Shown here: positions 54,817 to 63,658 of the stretch, in pieces
Position numbering within the stretch: position 1 is the first letter of the stretch
How the letters are laid out: every line of letters begins with the position of its first letter
NCBI RefSeq assembly: GCF_010894435.1
Contig: NZ_JAAIXZ010000001.1
Coordinates: 1,022,322-1,086,321 of the forward strand
Direction of reading: 5' to 3'
Origin: Pyxidicoccus trucidator
GTDB taxonomy: Bacteria; Myxococcota; Myxococcia; Myxococcales; Myxococcaceae
Length of the DNA stretch: 64,000 bases
Program-made: the position numbers and the translations under genes
The notes under the pieces: generated by a model
Databases searched by the model: none
Told to the model about the DNA's origin: nothing
The model's input: the letters and a program-made list of their open reading frames with translations, nothing else

Positions 54817-56217
54817 TCAGGCGAGGATGGTGCGAAGGGGCTCCACGCGGGTGATGCTGTAGTCCAGCTTCGCCGAGGCAAGCACCGTGGCGATGACGTG
54901 CTCGGGGAAGATGTTCTCACCGTTCGGGTCCGCCGCGCCGGTGCGCAAGTCGAACGTGCCCGGCGACATGCCGATGTCGCCGCTCTTGCCGAAGACGGTG
55001 TTGTGCTTGAAGCCCGCGCCCATCAGCAGCGCGGAGCTGCACAGGTGGTGGTCTCTGCCACCGGACGCGTTGATGAGCGGCGTGCGGGAGAACTCGGAGA
55101 ACACCATGATGGTGGTGTGGTCCATGAAGTTGCCGCCGGCCGGGTGCGGGCTGGTGCGCAGGTCCGTCACCAGGCTGTTCAGCGCGTCGAAGCCGCGGCG
55201 CTGGTTGTTGGCGTGGGTGAGCTGGCTGCCGAAGTGCGTGTCCAGGCCGCCCGTGAGGTTGATGGTGACGCACTGGGCGATGCCCTTCTTCAGCGCGGTG
55301 GCCACCGTGGCCGCACGGCCCCGCTCGCTGTCCACGTCCGCCTGGCTGACCAGGTTGTAGCGGCTGCGGACGTCGGCCATCTCCGGGAGCGTGGTGTCGA
55401 GGAACTGGAAGGACTTCTCCAGCCCCTGGGACTGCACCAGCCGCATCTGGTCCTGGCTGTTGGAGTAGGTGGTGCCCACGCCGCGCGTGCCGTACGCGGC
55501 CTGCTCGCAGGTGATGGGCTGGCCGCGGAAGTCGAGCAGCTGCTTCTCGAGCTCGCTGTCCAGCTTGTCCGCGCTGGGGCGCAGCGTCAGCAGCAGGTCG
55601 TCCCGGCGGCTGACGCGCAGCGCGTTGGCGAAGCCGGGGTACCTGTCGTTGTACGACTCCACGTTGTAGGAGATGGAGGCGATGGGCACGCGGGGCTTCA
55701 TCTGCCCCACGATTTCCGTGGCCGTGGAGGAGCCGCGCGCGGCGCTGCCGATGGGAATCTTCCCGGTGAGGAAGTACCGGTAGCCGACCTCGTGGCCCAG
55801 CGTGTTCATGTTGATGCCGCGAATCACGGTCATCAAGTCGTAGTGGTCCGCCAGGGCGCCCACCGCCGGCCCGAAGTCGATGTTCGACCGGCCCTTGCCC
55901 GCGATGTCCGGGATGACGGGGCGCGCCTGGAAGCGCGAGTCGTTGATGAGGTTGTAGCCGGGCAGAATCTTCGTCTCGGCCGCGCGGTCCGCGGTGAACT
56001 CGTCCGGGTCTCTCGGGTCGAAGGCGAGGAGCTGGTCCCAGCCGCCGGAGAAGTAGACGAAGACGAAGCAGCGGTCCGCGGGCGCCAGCTCCGCGGCCTG
56101 GGCGAAGGCGCGGAAGGGCACGCCGCCCAGCAGCGTGGAGCCCATGAAGCCGGCGGCGGCCTTGAGGAAGGTGCGGCGCTCGGGACGGTGGTTCTCGTCG
56201 TGGCGGTTCTTCTTCAT
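54817..56217 (-). CDS. DUF1501 protein with Tat signal
   Basis: The 466-residue product (ATG 56217, GGAG upstream) has the twin-arginine motif RRTFLKAAAGFMGSTLLGG. DUF1501 motifs follow: VFVYFSGGWDQLLAFDPRD, LTGGLDTHFG, and TTIMVFSEFSRTPLINASGGRDHHLCSSALLMG. The family has an alkaline-phosphatase-like fold with metal-binding Asp and His residues. It is exported folded through Tat. It is coded 18 bases after the lipoprotein stop. Substrate unknown. Confidence 0.88.
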   Translation of the reverse strand: MKKNRHDENHRPERRTFLKAAAGFMGSTLLGGVPFRAFAQAAELAPADRCFVFVYFSGGWDQLLAFDPRDPDEFTADRAAETKILPGYNLINDSRFQARPVIPDIAGKGRSNIDFGPAVGALADHYDLMTVIRGINMNTLGHEVGYRYFLTGKIPIGSAARGSSTATEIVGQMKPRVPIASISYNVESYNDRYPGFANALRVSRRDDLLLTLRPSADKLDSELEKQLLDFRGQPITCEQAAYGTRGVGTTYSNSQDQMRLVQSQGLEKSFQFLDTTLPEMADVRSRYNLVSQADVDSERGRAATVATALKKGIAQCVTINLTGGLDTHFGSQLTHANNQRRGFDALNSLVTDLRTSPHPAGGNFMDHTTIMVFSEFSRTPLINASGGRDHHLCSSALLMGAGFKHNTVFGKSGDIGMSPGTFDLRTGAADPNGENIFPEHVIATVLASAKLDYSITRVEPLRTILA

Positions 56218-56234
56218 CGCAGTCACTCCGAGGC

Positions 56235-56924
56235 TCAGTAGGTGATGAAGCGCGAGTCCGTCAGCATGGCGATGCACACCACCGCCAGCGCCTGGTCCCG
56301 CCGCTTGGGGTTCATGGCCTCCACCCGCGTCGCTGCCTGGGTGAAGAGCGCCACCCACTTCGTCAGCTCGTCACCGGCCAGCGGAGAGCCCCAGAAGCGC
56401 GTGGAGTTGTAGACGAGGAACTCGCGCACCTGCGCGTCGGTCAGCTTGCGCAAATCGTCCCACCGGCCGGGCAGCGTGCGGCTGAGCACGCGCAGCTCGG
56501 GGTCGGCCTGCAGCAGCTCGTCCTTCGCCTGGAGCGTGCACACCAGGCGGGCGCCGTCCTCGAGGAACTTGGCGAAGACGAGGTTGGGCTCGGTGTTCTC
56601 GCTGACGACGAGCGCGAAGTCGGCGCGGCCGAGGGACGTGGCGCGGGCGTCGATGCCGTCGCGGCCGTCGGGGGTAATCCAGCGGCGGCCCACCGCGTGG
56701 AAGATGGCGGCGTCCAGCTGGGACACGGTGAGCCGGCGCGGGGCGCGGCCCACGCTGCCGCCCTGGGCCTCGGGGTCCGGCAGCGGCTCGAAGTCACCGG
56801 GCTGGTGGGGGTTGGGGACGGGCTCCAGCTGCCCGTCCAGCGGCGGAGGCGTGGACTGCTCTCCGGACTTGGTGCAGCCGGCGGCCAGCGCGAGCAGGGC
56901 GGCGGTCAGGACAAGGCGGCGCAT
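56235..56924 (-). CDS. Small lipoprotein in the DUF1501 cluster
   Basis: The 229-residue protein has a lipobox LALAAGC, a Pro-rich linker, and a helical C-terminal part (SQLDAAIFHAVGRRW, LRKLTDAQVREFLVYNS). The ATG overlaps the stop of the preceding gene by one base (TGATG). No known family; by context it would be an envelope partner of the DUF1501 and heme proteins. Confidence 0.66.
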   Translation of the reverse strand: MRRLVLTAALLALAAGCTKSGEQSTPPPLDGQLEPVPNPHQPGDFEPLPDPEAQGGSVGRAPRRLTVSQLDAAIFHAVGRRWITPDGRDGIDARATSLGRADFALVVSENTEPNLVFAKFLEDGARLVCTLQAKDELLQADPELRVLSRTLPGRWDDLRKLTDAQVREFLVYNSTRFWGSPLAGDELTKWVALFTQAATRVEAMNPKRRDQALAVVCIAMLTDSRFITY

Positions 56925-58945
56925 CAGTCAATCCTCCGGTAGGCGTCCGTCGTCACGACGCGCTCGATGAGCGACTTGAGCTTGTGGCCGCTCTTCGCGA
57001 AGTCCTGGGACAGCGGCGTCAGGTACATCCGCTGCTCCTCCGCCGACATCGGCCGGCCGAGGAACTCGTTCCAGATGCGCTTGACGGTGCAGCGCTCCAG
57101 GTCGCCCGTCTGCAGCATGCGCTCGACGAGCAGCTGGGGACCGGCCTCGATGTTCTGCTCCTCGTCCGCCGTGCGGTAGAGGTACGTCTTGAGCATGCCC
57201 AGGCTGCTGGCGCCGTCGCCGTCATAGGCCTGCATGACGTACTGGCTGCACTCGCCGCCGCAGTTGGTGTCGCCGTTGAGGGCGCAGTCGCGGCACTTGG
57301 GGTCGAAGCGGGGGAACTGGTCCGCGGGCAGGAACTGCGCGCCGCGCTCGGCGTAGCGGCCCCAGTGGGCGCCGGTGGGCTCAATCGTGGCGTGGCAGTA
57401 GTTGCAGCCGCAGCGCACCGCGAGGTTGTTCTCCCGGTTGCAGGAGTCCTCGGGCGGAGGCAGCGAGCCCTCGGACGGCGGGGAGAACGTCTTGCAGAGG
57501 AAGGCCTCGTAGAAGTGGTTCACCCGCGCGCGCTGGGTGGGGAAGCGGTAGAGGAAGGCGGGGGTGGTGAGCACGCCCGCGTGCGTGGCGTTGCGCGTGT
57601 ACTCCGCCCAGGCGCCGTTCTCCTGGTAGGGGATGGCGGGCACCGCCTCCTCCGCCGTGGGAGCGGACACGTTGAAGACGCCCACGCCCTGCTTCTGCCG
57701 GTAGTACTCCGACAGGGTGCCGTTCACGAAGGAGCGGCGCGTGGTGAGGATGTTGAAGTAGGGCTCGTCACGCGACACCACCGACTCGGCGATGCGCAGC
57801 GGCTCCTCGTTGAAGGCGGCCACGCGCAAGTCGTGCACGTTGCGGACGTTCTGCGGGGCGCCGATGGCGGGCACCTCGCAGCGGCGCATCTTGTCACCGC
57901 AGCCGCAGCTGCGGTCGCCGTTGAAGCGCGCCGACTCGCAGGAGGCCATGGTCCACGGATTCGCGCTGTTGTTCTGCGCTTCGATGGCGCACACCTTCAC
58001 GGTGGCGGGCGTGGTGGCGGTGGCCCAGTAGGGCTGGGGCATCGTCTCGTAGCCCTCGCGCAGGACGCAGCCGCGCCGGGGCATGTAGTTGCCCTTCACG
58101 TTGTCGCGCCAGTCCGGGTCCAGCGTGCAGCGCTTCAGCTCCACGAGGGACGGGCGGGAGGCGGGGTTGGGGTGCTCGAAGGCGACGACGCGGGTGCCCT
58201 CCAGCTTCTCCACCGTCAGCGCCGCCGTGGCCGTGCGGGCCGGGTCCGGCAGGCACATGAACGAGTCCTGGTTCGCGCCACGCACGTCACAGAAGTAGAC
58301 GTACTTGCCCCACACGGCGTGGTCTCGGACCTGCGCGCAGGTGGTCACCTGGTTGGCGCCGGCCGTGTACGTGGCCAGCGGCGTGCAGCTATAGAGGTTG
58401 GTGTCGTAGTCGAAGGTGACGGGCATGGGCACGCCCCGCTCGTCGCGGCACGTCGTCACCCGCTCCCGCAGGGGCGCCGCGTGGGCGTCCGGCTGGGGCG
58501 CGGTGAGGCAGGAGTCCTGCTCGATGCTGCCGTCACACCCGGCGCCGTTGATGCCGCGCAGGGCGGAGGCGCTGTTGCCACCCAGGAAGAGGGCGCTGGT
58601 GTCGGCGCCCGAGCCGCTCAGGCGCGAGTTGCCGTTGTCGAAGACGCTGGCCGACAGGTTCGAGCGCAGCAGCGAGCGGTGATACGCCCGGATGCGCGCG
58701 CGAAACTCCTCCTTCTCCATCAGGGCGCGGATGTCTTCCGAGCCGATGGAGCCCTTGGCCTGGATGGCCTTGAACTCCTCATAGGTGGGAGGGCGGCCGA
58801 GCAGGTCCAGCGACAGCTGACGGAGGTGCCGCTCCAGGGGCACCTTGGCGACTGGCGCACAGACGGCCGCTTCCTGGGCGGAAGCTGGCACGGCCAGAAG
58901 CAAGGCGGCGCCGGCCAGGGCGGCAAGGCAACGCACACGGTCCAA
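56924..58945 (-). CDS. DUF1549/DUF1588-like secreted protein with heme motif
   Basis: The 673-residue protein has a signal peptide ending ASAQEA. RHLRQLSLDLLGRPPTYEEF at about residues 39-58 is the DUF1549-like start. Near residue 515 CGCNYCHATIEPTG contains a CXXCH heme motif in the setting usual for the DUF1588-type cytochrome part, and the last 100 residues have further Cys (CRDCALNGDTNCGGEC). The last part is helical. It is the first gene of the five-gene envelope cluster. Periplasmic or surface electron transfer is plausible. Confidence 0.72.
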   Translation of the reverse strand: MDRVRCLAALAGAALLLAVPASAQEAAVCAPVAKVPLERHLRQLSLDLLGRPPTYEEFKAIQAKGSIGSEDIRALMEKEEFRARIRAYHRSLLRSNLSASVFDNGNSRLSGSGADTSALFLGGNSASALRGINGAGCDGSIEQDSCLTAPQPDAHAAPLRERVTTCRDERGVPMPVTFDYDTNLYSCTPLATYTAGANQVTTCAQVRDHAVWGKYVYFCDVRGANQDSFMCLPDPARTATAALTVEKLEGTRVVAFEHPNPASRPSLVELKRCTLDPDWRDNVKGNYMPRRGCVLREGYETMPQPYWATATTPATVKVCAIEAQNNSANPWTMASCESARFNGDRSCGCGDKMRRCEVPAIGAPQNVRNVHDLRVAAFNEEPLRIAESVVSRDEPYFNILTTRRSFVNGTLSEYYRQKQGVGVFNVSAPTAEEAVPAIPYQENGAWAEYTRNATHAGVLTTPAFLYRFPTQRARVNHFYEAFLCKTFSPPSEGSLPPPEDSCNRENNLAVRCGCNYCHATIEPTGAHWGRYAERGAQFLPADQFPRFDPKCRDCALNGDTNCGGECSQYVMQAYDGDGASSLGMLKTYLYRTADEEQNIEAGPQLLVERMLQTGDLERCTVKRIWNEFLGRPMSAEEQRMYLTPLSQDFAKSGHKLKSLIERVVTTDAYRRID

Positions 58946-59003
58946 GAGGGACCTCCGAGAGGGGGGGTCGGGGGTGACCGAGTCGGAGTATGCAGGGTTT
59001 TCT

Positions 59004-59069
59004 GTTTGAAGATCAAACGTTGCTGAAACAATGGCTCATGCGACATGTATGAACAGGTCGTTTCAGCAA
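59004..59069. promoter_or_regulatory. Dyad-rich divergent regulatory region
   Basis: Two perfect dyads lie between the divergent genes. GTTTGA and TCAAAC flank AGA at 59004-59018. TTGCTGAAAC at 59020-59029 faces GTTTCAGCAA at 59060-59069 across 30 bases. CATG repeats occur in the spacer (59037-59048). The stretch is clearly less GC-rich than the flanks. It probably contains promoters and operators for both sides. Confidence 0.5.
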
Positions 59070-59115
59070 GGCAGTGGCGGTTGCAACGGTGTGCCTGTCG
59101 AGAGAGATAGAGGCC

Positions 59116-59679
59116 ATGTCGAACGCCGCCCCCGCTGCCCTGCCCCCCCGAGTGAGTGACCGGGCCTTCTTCATCTTCACGGCCGTGGTGTCCGTGGCCG
59201 CGCTGTCGTTCCTCGCGTGGATTCTGCTGGTGCGGCGCGGCGGCGCGGTGAGCGGGGTGGATCTGCGCTTCCTGCCGGCCGTCAATGCGGGGCTCAACGC
59301 GACGGCGGCGGCGCTGCTCATCGCCGGGTGGGTGGCGGTGAAGCGCGGGGCGAAGCGGCTGCACCAGTATCTGATGGTGTCCGCCTTCGCGGCGTCCGCG
59401 CTCTTCCTGGTCTGCTACCTGTCCTACCACTACGTGCACGGCAACACGCGCTACGCGGGTGAGTGGCGCGCGCTGTACCTGGTCATCCTGGCCAGCCACG
59501 TGCTGCTGTCCATGCCGGTGGTGCCCATGGCGCTGGTGGCCTTCTACTTCGCGTGGCGCAAGGAGTTCGCCCGGCACCGCAAGGTGACGCGGTGGCTGGC
59601 GCCCATCTGGGTGTACGTGTCGGTGACGGGCGTCGTCGTCTTCTTCATGCTCCGCGGCAGCATGCCGGCGGTGCCGTAG
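59116..59679 (+). CDS. DUF420 membrane protein
   Basis: The ATG at 59116 (AGAGG upstream) gives 187 residues; the 14-residue extension from 59074 is not supported. Five or so hydrophobic helices are seen, with RFLPAVNAGLNATAAALLIAGW, KRLHQYLMVSAFAASALFLVCYLSYHYVHG and HRKVTRWLAPIWVYVSVTG, all typical of DUF420 proteins (YozB/CtaM-like). The conserved His residues may bind heme, and relatives assist cytochrome oxidase assembly. It is convergent with the phytochrome operon. Confidence 0.85.
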   Translation: MSNAAPAALPPRVSDRAFFIFTAVVSVAALSFLAWILLVRRGGAVSGVDLRFLPAVNAGLNATAAALLIAGWVAVKRGAKRLHQYLMVSAFAASALFLVCYLSYHYVHGNTRYAGEWRALYLVILASHVLLSMPVVPMALVAFYFAWRKEFARHRKVTRWLAPIWVYVSVTGVVVFFMLRGSMPAVP

Positions 59680-59706
59680 GACGTCCGCAGCGCGCGCGGC
59701 GCTGGC

Positions 59707-60933
59707 TCAGGGCAGCAGCGCGGGAGTGGAGCCGGAGGGGGAGCCCCCGCCCTTCCCGGAGCCAGGGTCCTGCCTCGATGGGAGCTCTCCGCCGTCGGGC
59801 GTGCCCCGGGGCAGGCGCACGGTGAAGGTTGAGCCCCGGCCCACCTGGCTCTCCACGTGGATGGTGCCCCCGTGCAGCTCCACCATGCGGCGGGCGCTGG
59901 CCAGCCCCACGCCGCTGCCGGACACGTCCCGGGACACGTTGCGCCCGCGATGGAAGCGCTCGAAGACATGGGGCAGGTCCTCGGCGGGGATGCCGATGCC
60001 CTCGTCGGACACCTCCAGCCGCACCCCGTCCGGCGGGTCGCCGCGCTCCCGGGCCAGCATGACGGTGACGGTGGTGCCGGGGGCGCTGTACTTCACCGCG
60101 TTGCCCAGCAGGTTCTCCAGCACGCGCTCCAGGGCCTGGACGTCCCAGTGGCCGCTGAGGTCCTCACCATCCGTGTGCAGGACGAAGCGGTGGCGGGCGG
60201 ACGCCTCCAGCGCGTGCACCTTGGAGCCCACCAGGGCGCGCAGGTCGAGGCGCTCGCGCCGCAGCGCCTGCTCCTGGCCGCGCGTGTCCTCGAGGAAGTG
60301 GTCGATGAGCTCGCCCATGCGCTGCGCGGCACGGACGATGTGCTCCAGCCGCGACTCCTGCGTGGGCTTGAGGGCCCCTTGAGGGAACTGGCGGCGCAGC
60401 ACCTCAGCGTTGAGGGCGATGATTTGCAGCGGCCCCTTGAGGTCATGGGTGGCCAGGGCGAACAGCTCGTCGCGCACGGCCAGCGCCTCCTGGGCGGCCC
60501 GCTCCGCGCGCTCGGCGCGCACGCGGCGGTCCTCCAGTTCGCGTTTCATGCGCACGGTGTCCACCGCGCTCCGCAGGCTCCGGCGCAGGCGGTCCGGGCT
60601 GTAGTTGTCCTTGATGAGGTAGTCCTGGGCGCCCGCCTTCATCGCATCCACCGCGACGCGCTCGCTGCCGCTGCCGGTGAGCATCACCACGGCGGGAGCG
60701 CCGCCCGGGTGGCGCGCGTGCAGCTCGCGCAGCAGGCCAACGCCCGTCATCCCCGGCAGGTGGTAGTCCACCAGCACGACGTCCGGCGGCGCGGCGGAGA
60801 TTCGCGCCAGGGCTTCCTCGGCGGAGGTGACGGTCTCCAGCGCCCAGTCCGACTCCATGTCGCGCTCCAGGGCCCGGCGCACGGCGAGCCGGTCCGAGGG
60901 GCTGTCATCCACCAGCAACACGCGCAGGCTCAT
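59707..60933 (-). CDS. Response regulator-histidine kinase hybrid
   Basis: The start is ATG 60933, which overlaps the preceding gene as ATGA; the longer frame is a shadow. The 408-residue product begins with a receiver domain (RVLLVDDSPSDRLAV, VVLVDYHLPGM with the phospho-acceptor Asp, VVMLTGSGSERVAVDAMKAGAQDYLIKD). A coiled coil leads to HisKA (ATHDLKGPLQIIALNAEVL) and the ATPase domain (LLGNAVKYS, VSDEGIGIPAEDLPHVFERFHRG, GSGVGLASARRMV). It is soluble. As last gene of the phytochrome operon it may receive the signal from BphP through the Rcp1-like regulator. Confidence 0.88.
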   Translation of the reverse strand: MSLRVLLVDDSPSDRLAVRRALERDMESDWALETVTSAEEALARISAAPPDVVLVDYHLPGMTGVGLLRELHARHPGGAPAVVMLTGSGSERVAVDAMKAGAQDYLIKDNYSPDRLRRSLRSAVDTVRMKRELEDRRVRAERAERAAQEALAVRDELFALATHDLKGPLQIIALNAEVLRRQFPQGALKPTQESRLEHIVRAAQRMGELIDHFLEDTRGQEQALRRERLDLRALVGSKVHALEASARHRFVLHTDGEDLSGHWDVQALERVLENLLGNAVKYSAPGTTVTVMLARERGDPPDGVRLEVSDEGIGIPAEDLPHVFERFHRGRNVSRDVSGSGVGLASARRMVELHGGTIHVESQVGRGSTFTVRLPRGTPDGGELPSRQDPGSGKGGGSPSGSTPALLP

Positions 60934-61376
60934 GCCGTCGAGTCCTCCGCGCCGGGCAGCCGCGCCGCGTGGAGCCAGAACGCCTGGAGGGCACGCGCGG
61001 CGACCTCGAGCTGCTCGCCGGGCTCCGGCTTGAAGAGGTAGCTGTTGGCGCCGTCCGCGTAGGCGCCCTCCACGTCCAGCGGCTCCTTCGAGCTGGAGAA
61101 GATGATGATGGGGAGGCAGCGCAGCCGCGGGTCCGCCTTGAGGCGCGACAGCACCTCGCGGCCGCCCATGCCCGGCATGTGCAAATCCAACAGCACCAGC
61201 GCCGGCCGTGGCGCGCTCGCGTAGGTGCCGCGCTGGTAGAGGTAGTCCAGCGCGCTCTCCCCGTCGCGCACGCGAACCAGGGGCAGGGGCGAGGGGAGCC
61301 GCCGGGCGATGCGCTCCAGTGCCACCGCGTCCGCGTCGCTGTCCTCCACGAGCAGCAGGGGTCGTGTCCCTGTCAT
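60930..61376 (-). CDS. Rcp1-like single-domain response regulator
   Basis: The 148-residue protein is one receiver domain: LLLVEDSDADAVALERIARR, the phospho-acceptor in ALVLLDLHMPGMGGREVL, LPIIIFSSSKEP, and NSYLFKPEPGEQL. The DGESALDYLYQRGTYASAPRP spacing between strands is the Rcp1/CheY-like form that partners with phytochrome kinases. It overlaps both neighbours by four bases, so it is co-translated with bphP. Confidence 0.9.
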   Translation of the reverse strand: MTGTRPLLLVEDSDADAVALERIARRLPSPLPLVRVRDGESALDYLYQRGTYASAPRPALVLLDLHMPGMGGREVLSRLKADPRLRCLPIIIFSSSKEPLDVEGAYADGANSYLFKPEPGEQLEVAARALQAFWLHAARLPGAEDSTA

Positions 61377-63658
61377 GCCGGCCCCCGGCCCAGGGTGAAG
61401 TAGAAGGTGGAGCCCTGCCCCGGCGCGGAGTCCACCCAGAGGTCACCGCCGTGCAGCCGCACCAGCCTGCGGGCGATGGCGAGCCCCGCGCCGGAGCCCC
61501 CGCCATAGGCCTGCGCAGGGTGCAGGCGCCGGAACATCTCGAAGATGCTCTCGTGGAACTGCGGCGGAATGCCGATGCCCGGGTCTCTCACGAAGAAAAC
61601 GTAGGGCGCGTCCGAGCGGTGCGCCGCCGCCGGACGGGGCTCGCCCGGCCCGAGGAAGCCAAGCTCCACCCAGCGCGGCTCGGCTGGCTGGTACTTGACC
61701 GCGTTGGTGAGGAGGTTGGCCCACACCTGGCGGATGCGCACGGCGTCGCAGGCGACGCGGGGCAGGCGGCGGGGCAGGCGCACCTCGGTCCGCCCCTCTT
61801 CCAGCCGCGCGGAGAGCGTGCCGAGCACCTCGTCCACCAGCTCCTGCATCTCCGTCTCGCCCCAGGCCAGCTCCAGGCGCCCGAGGCGGCTGTACTCGAA
61901 GAGGTCGTCCAGCATCGCCTGGGTGCGGCGGGCGAGCCAGCCAACGGCCTGGAGGTGCTCGCGGCCCTCCGGGTCCAGCGAGTCGGCGTGGTCCTCCAGG
62001 AAGAAGGTCGTGTACTGCTGGATGCCGCGCAGCGGCTCCTTGAGGTCATGCCCCACCGTGCCGCTGAAGGACTCCAGCTCCGCGTTGGAGCGGGCCAGCG
62101 CGCGCGACAGGCGCGACAGCTCCGCCGCGTGACGCAGCACCATGCCGGCCAGCGCTCCCCGGAAGGACTCGGCGGCTGCCACGTCCTCGCGTGTCCAGGG
62201 AGCGCTCGCGCCGCGCACCTCCTCGCGCCACGCGGCGAAGGAGCCGCGCGGGTGCAGCCGCGTCTGTCCCGGCTCCGGTCGCGCCGGCTTGTGGGGGTCG
62301 CCCGCCCAGATGACGGTGTGAGACACCTCGGGGCGGAACCAGAGGGCGAAGCGGGGCGCCTCGGGGTCCAGCCGCACCGCCAGCAGGCCCGCCGCCACGT
62401 CCGTGCGCGCGGCCAGGGGTGGGTAGAGCGCGCCCAGGCGCTCCGTCTGGAAGGTGGCGCCCCGGCCAGCCTCCGCCGCGAGCCACGCGGCCAGGGCCCG
62501 CACCTCGGCCTCTCCGGGCGTCTTCCCGAAGAGGAGCGGCGTGTCGCCCGTGGCCCCCTGCGCGTCCGCGTCGAGGACGTCACCGAGCAGCAGCGCCGCG
62601 CCGGTGGCGCCGGTGAGCTCCAGCAGCAGCTCGCCATGCGAGTCCAGCGCGACGGGCAGCGAGGGGCCCTCGCCAAGGCGCGTGACGAGCTGGCCCTGGA
62701 GGTCCGCGCGGCGGGCGCGGGAGGCGGCCTCGGCACCGCGCTCCTCGGCGGAGAGCTGGAGGGACAGGAGTCGCGCGAGCACCTCGCAGGCCTGGCGCCT
62801 TGCGGCGGACACGTGGCGCGGCGAGAGGTGGTGACAGGCGATGAGGCCCCACAGCGCGCCGTCCTTCAGCAGCGACACGGAGAAGGACGCGCCCACGCCC
62901 ATGTTGCGCAGGTACTCCAGGTGCACCTCGGACACGCTGCGCAGCGCGGCGCCGGACAGGTCCAGTGGATGGCCGGTGTCCGGCAGCGTGGGCGGCACCA
63001 GCGCCACCGGGCGCGCATTCACGTCCGCGATGAGGCGCAGCGGGTTGCGCGTGTAGAGGGCCCGGGCCTGGACTGGGATGTCGGTGGCGGGGAAGTGCAG
63101 GCCCAGGAAGCCATCCACGTCCGCGCTCCGGCTCTCGGCCAGCACCTCGCCGTGCCAGTCCGCGTGGAAGCGGTACACCATGACGCGGTCGAAGCCGATG
63201 AGCCCGCGCACCCCGTCCGCGGCGGCCTGGAGGAGCGCGGTCGTCCCACGGGCCAGCGCCAGCGGAGACACCAGCTGGTGCACGGCGGACAGTGCGTCCT
63301 CCTCTGCCGTCGCGTCTTCGTCCTCGAGGAGCTCCAGCTCCAGCACCGTCAGGCTGTCGAGGGTGTGCAGCAGCGCGGAGCAGGCGCGGCCTCCCGCCGT
63401 CACCCACACCGGGCCGATGGCGGGGCCGGCGCGCACGCGCCGCAGGGAGTCCGCGTCCAGCACGCGGGTGACGGACTGGCCTCGCAGCGACTCGGGCGGC
63501 AGGCCGAGCAACCCTTCGGCGTTGGCGCTCACCACCACCACGGTGAGGTCCGGCTCACGGAAGGCCAGCAGCACGCCGTGCGGCTGGACACCGCCGAGCA
63601 GGTGGATGGGCTCCCTGTCACATTGCGAGAGGTCCAGCTCAGGCGCGGAGGGACGCAT
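61373..63658 (-). CDS. bphP: Bacteriophytochrome sensor kinase BphP
   Basis: The 761-residue protein has the PAS-GAF-PHY-histidine kinase order. Cys13 in DLSQCDREPIHLLGG is at the biliverdin-attachment position of bacteriophytochromes. GAF motifs are FPATDIPVQARALYTRNPLRL (DIP Asp), LRSVSEVHLEYLRNMGVGAS and WGLIACHH, with both conserved His present. The PHY tongue has LHPRGSFAAWREEV, including PRxSF. The kinase H-box is GHDLKEPLRGIQQYT, followed by WANLLTNAVKY, VRDPGIGIPP and GSGAGLAIARR. It should be a red/far-red photoreceptor. It overlaps bphO by 20 bases and the regulator gene by four. Confidence 0.95.
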   Translation of the reverse strand: MRPSAPELDLSQCDREPIHLLGGVQPHGVLLAFREPDLTVVVVSANAEGLLGLPPESLRGQSVTRVLDADSLRRVRAGPAIGPVWVTAGGRACSALLHTLDSLTVLELELLEDEDATAEEDALSAVHQLVSPLALARGTTALLQAAADGVRGLIGFDRVMVYRFHADWHGEVLAESRSADVDGFLGLHFPATDIPVQARALYTRNPLRLIADVNARPVALVPPTLPDTGHPLDLSGAALRSVSEVHLEYLRNMGVGASFSVSLLKDGALWGLIACHHLSPRHVSAARRQACEVLARLLSLQLSAEERGAEAASRARRADLQGQLVTRLGEGPSLPVALDSHGELLLELTGATGAALLLGDVLDADAQGATGDTPLLFGKTPGEAEVRALAAWLAAEAGRGATFQTERLGALYPPLAARTDVAAGLLAVRLDPEAPRFALWFRPEVSHTVIWAGDPHKPARPEPGQTRLHPRGSFAAWREEVRGASAPWTREDVAAAESFRGALAGMVLRHAAELSRLSRALARSNAELESFSGTVGHDLKEPLRGIQQYTTFFLEDHADSLDPEGREHLQAVGWLARRTQAMLDDLFEYSRLGRLELAWGETEMQELVDEVLGTLSARLEEGRTEVRLPRRLPRVACDAVRIRQVWANLLTNAVKYQPAEPRWVELGFLGPGEPRPAAAHRSDAPYVFFVRDPGIGIPPQFHESIFEMFRRLHPAQAYGGGSGAGLAIARRLVRLHGGDLWVDSAPGQGSTFYFTLGRGPA

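Noticed and set aside
60934..61506. 5' extension of the receiver-kinase hybrid frame
   Set aside because: It overlaps the Rcp1-like regulator in another frame and is Arg/Gly-rich without motifs.
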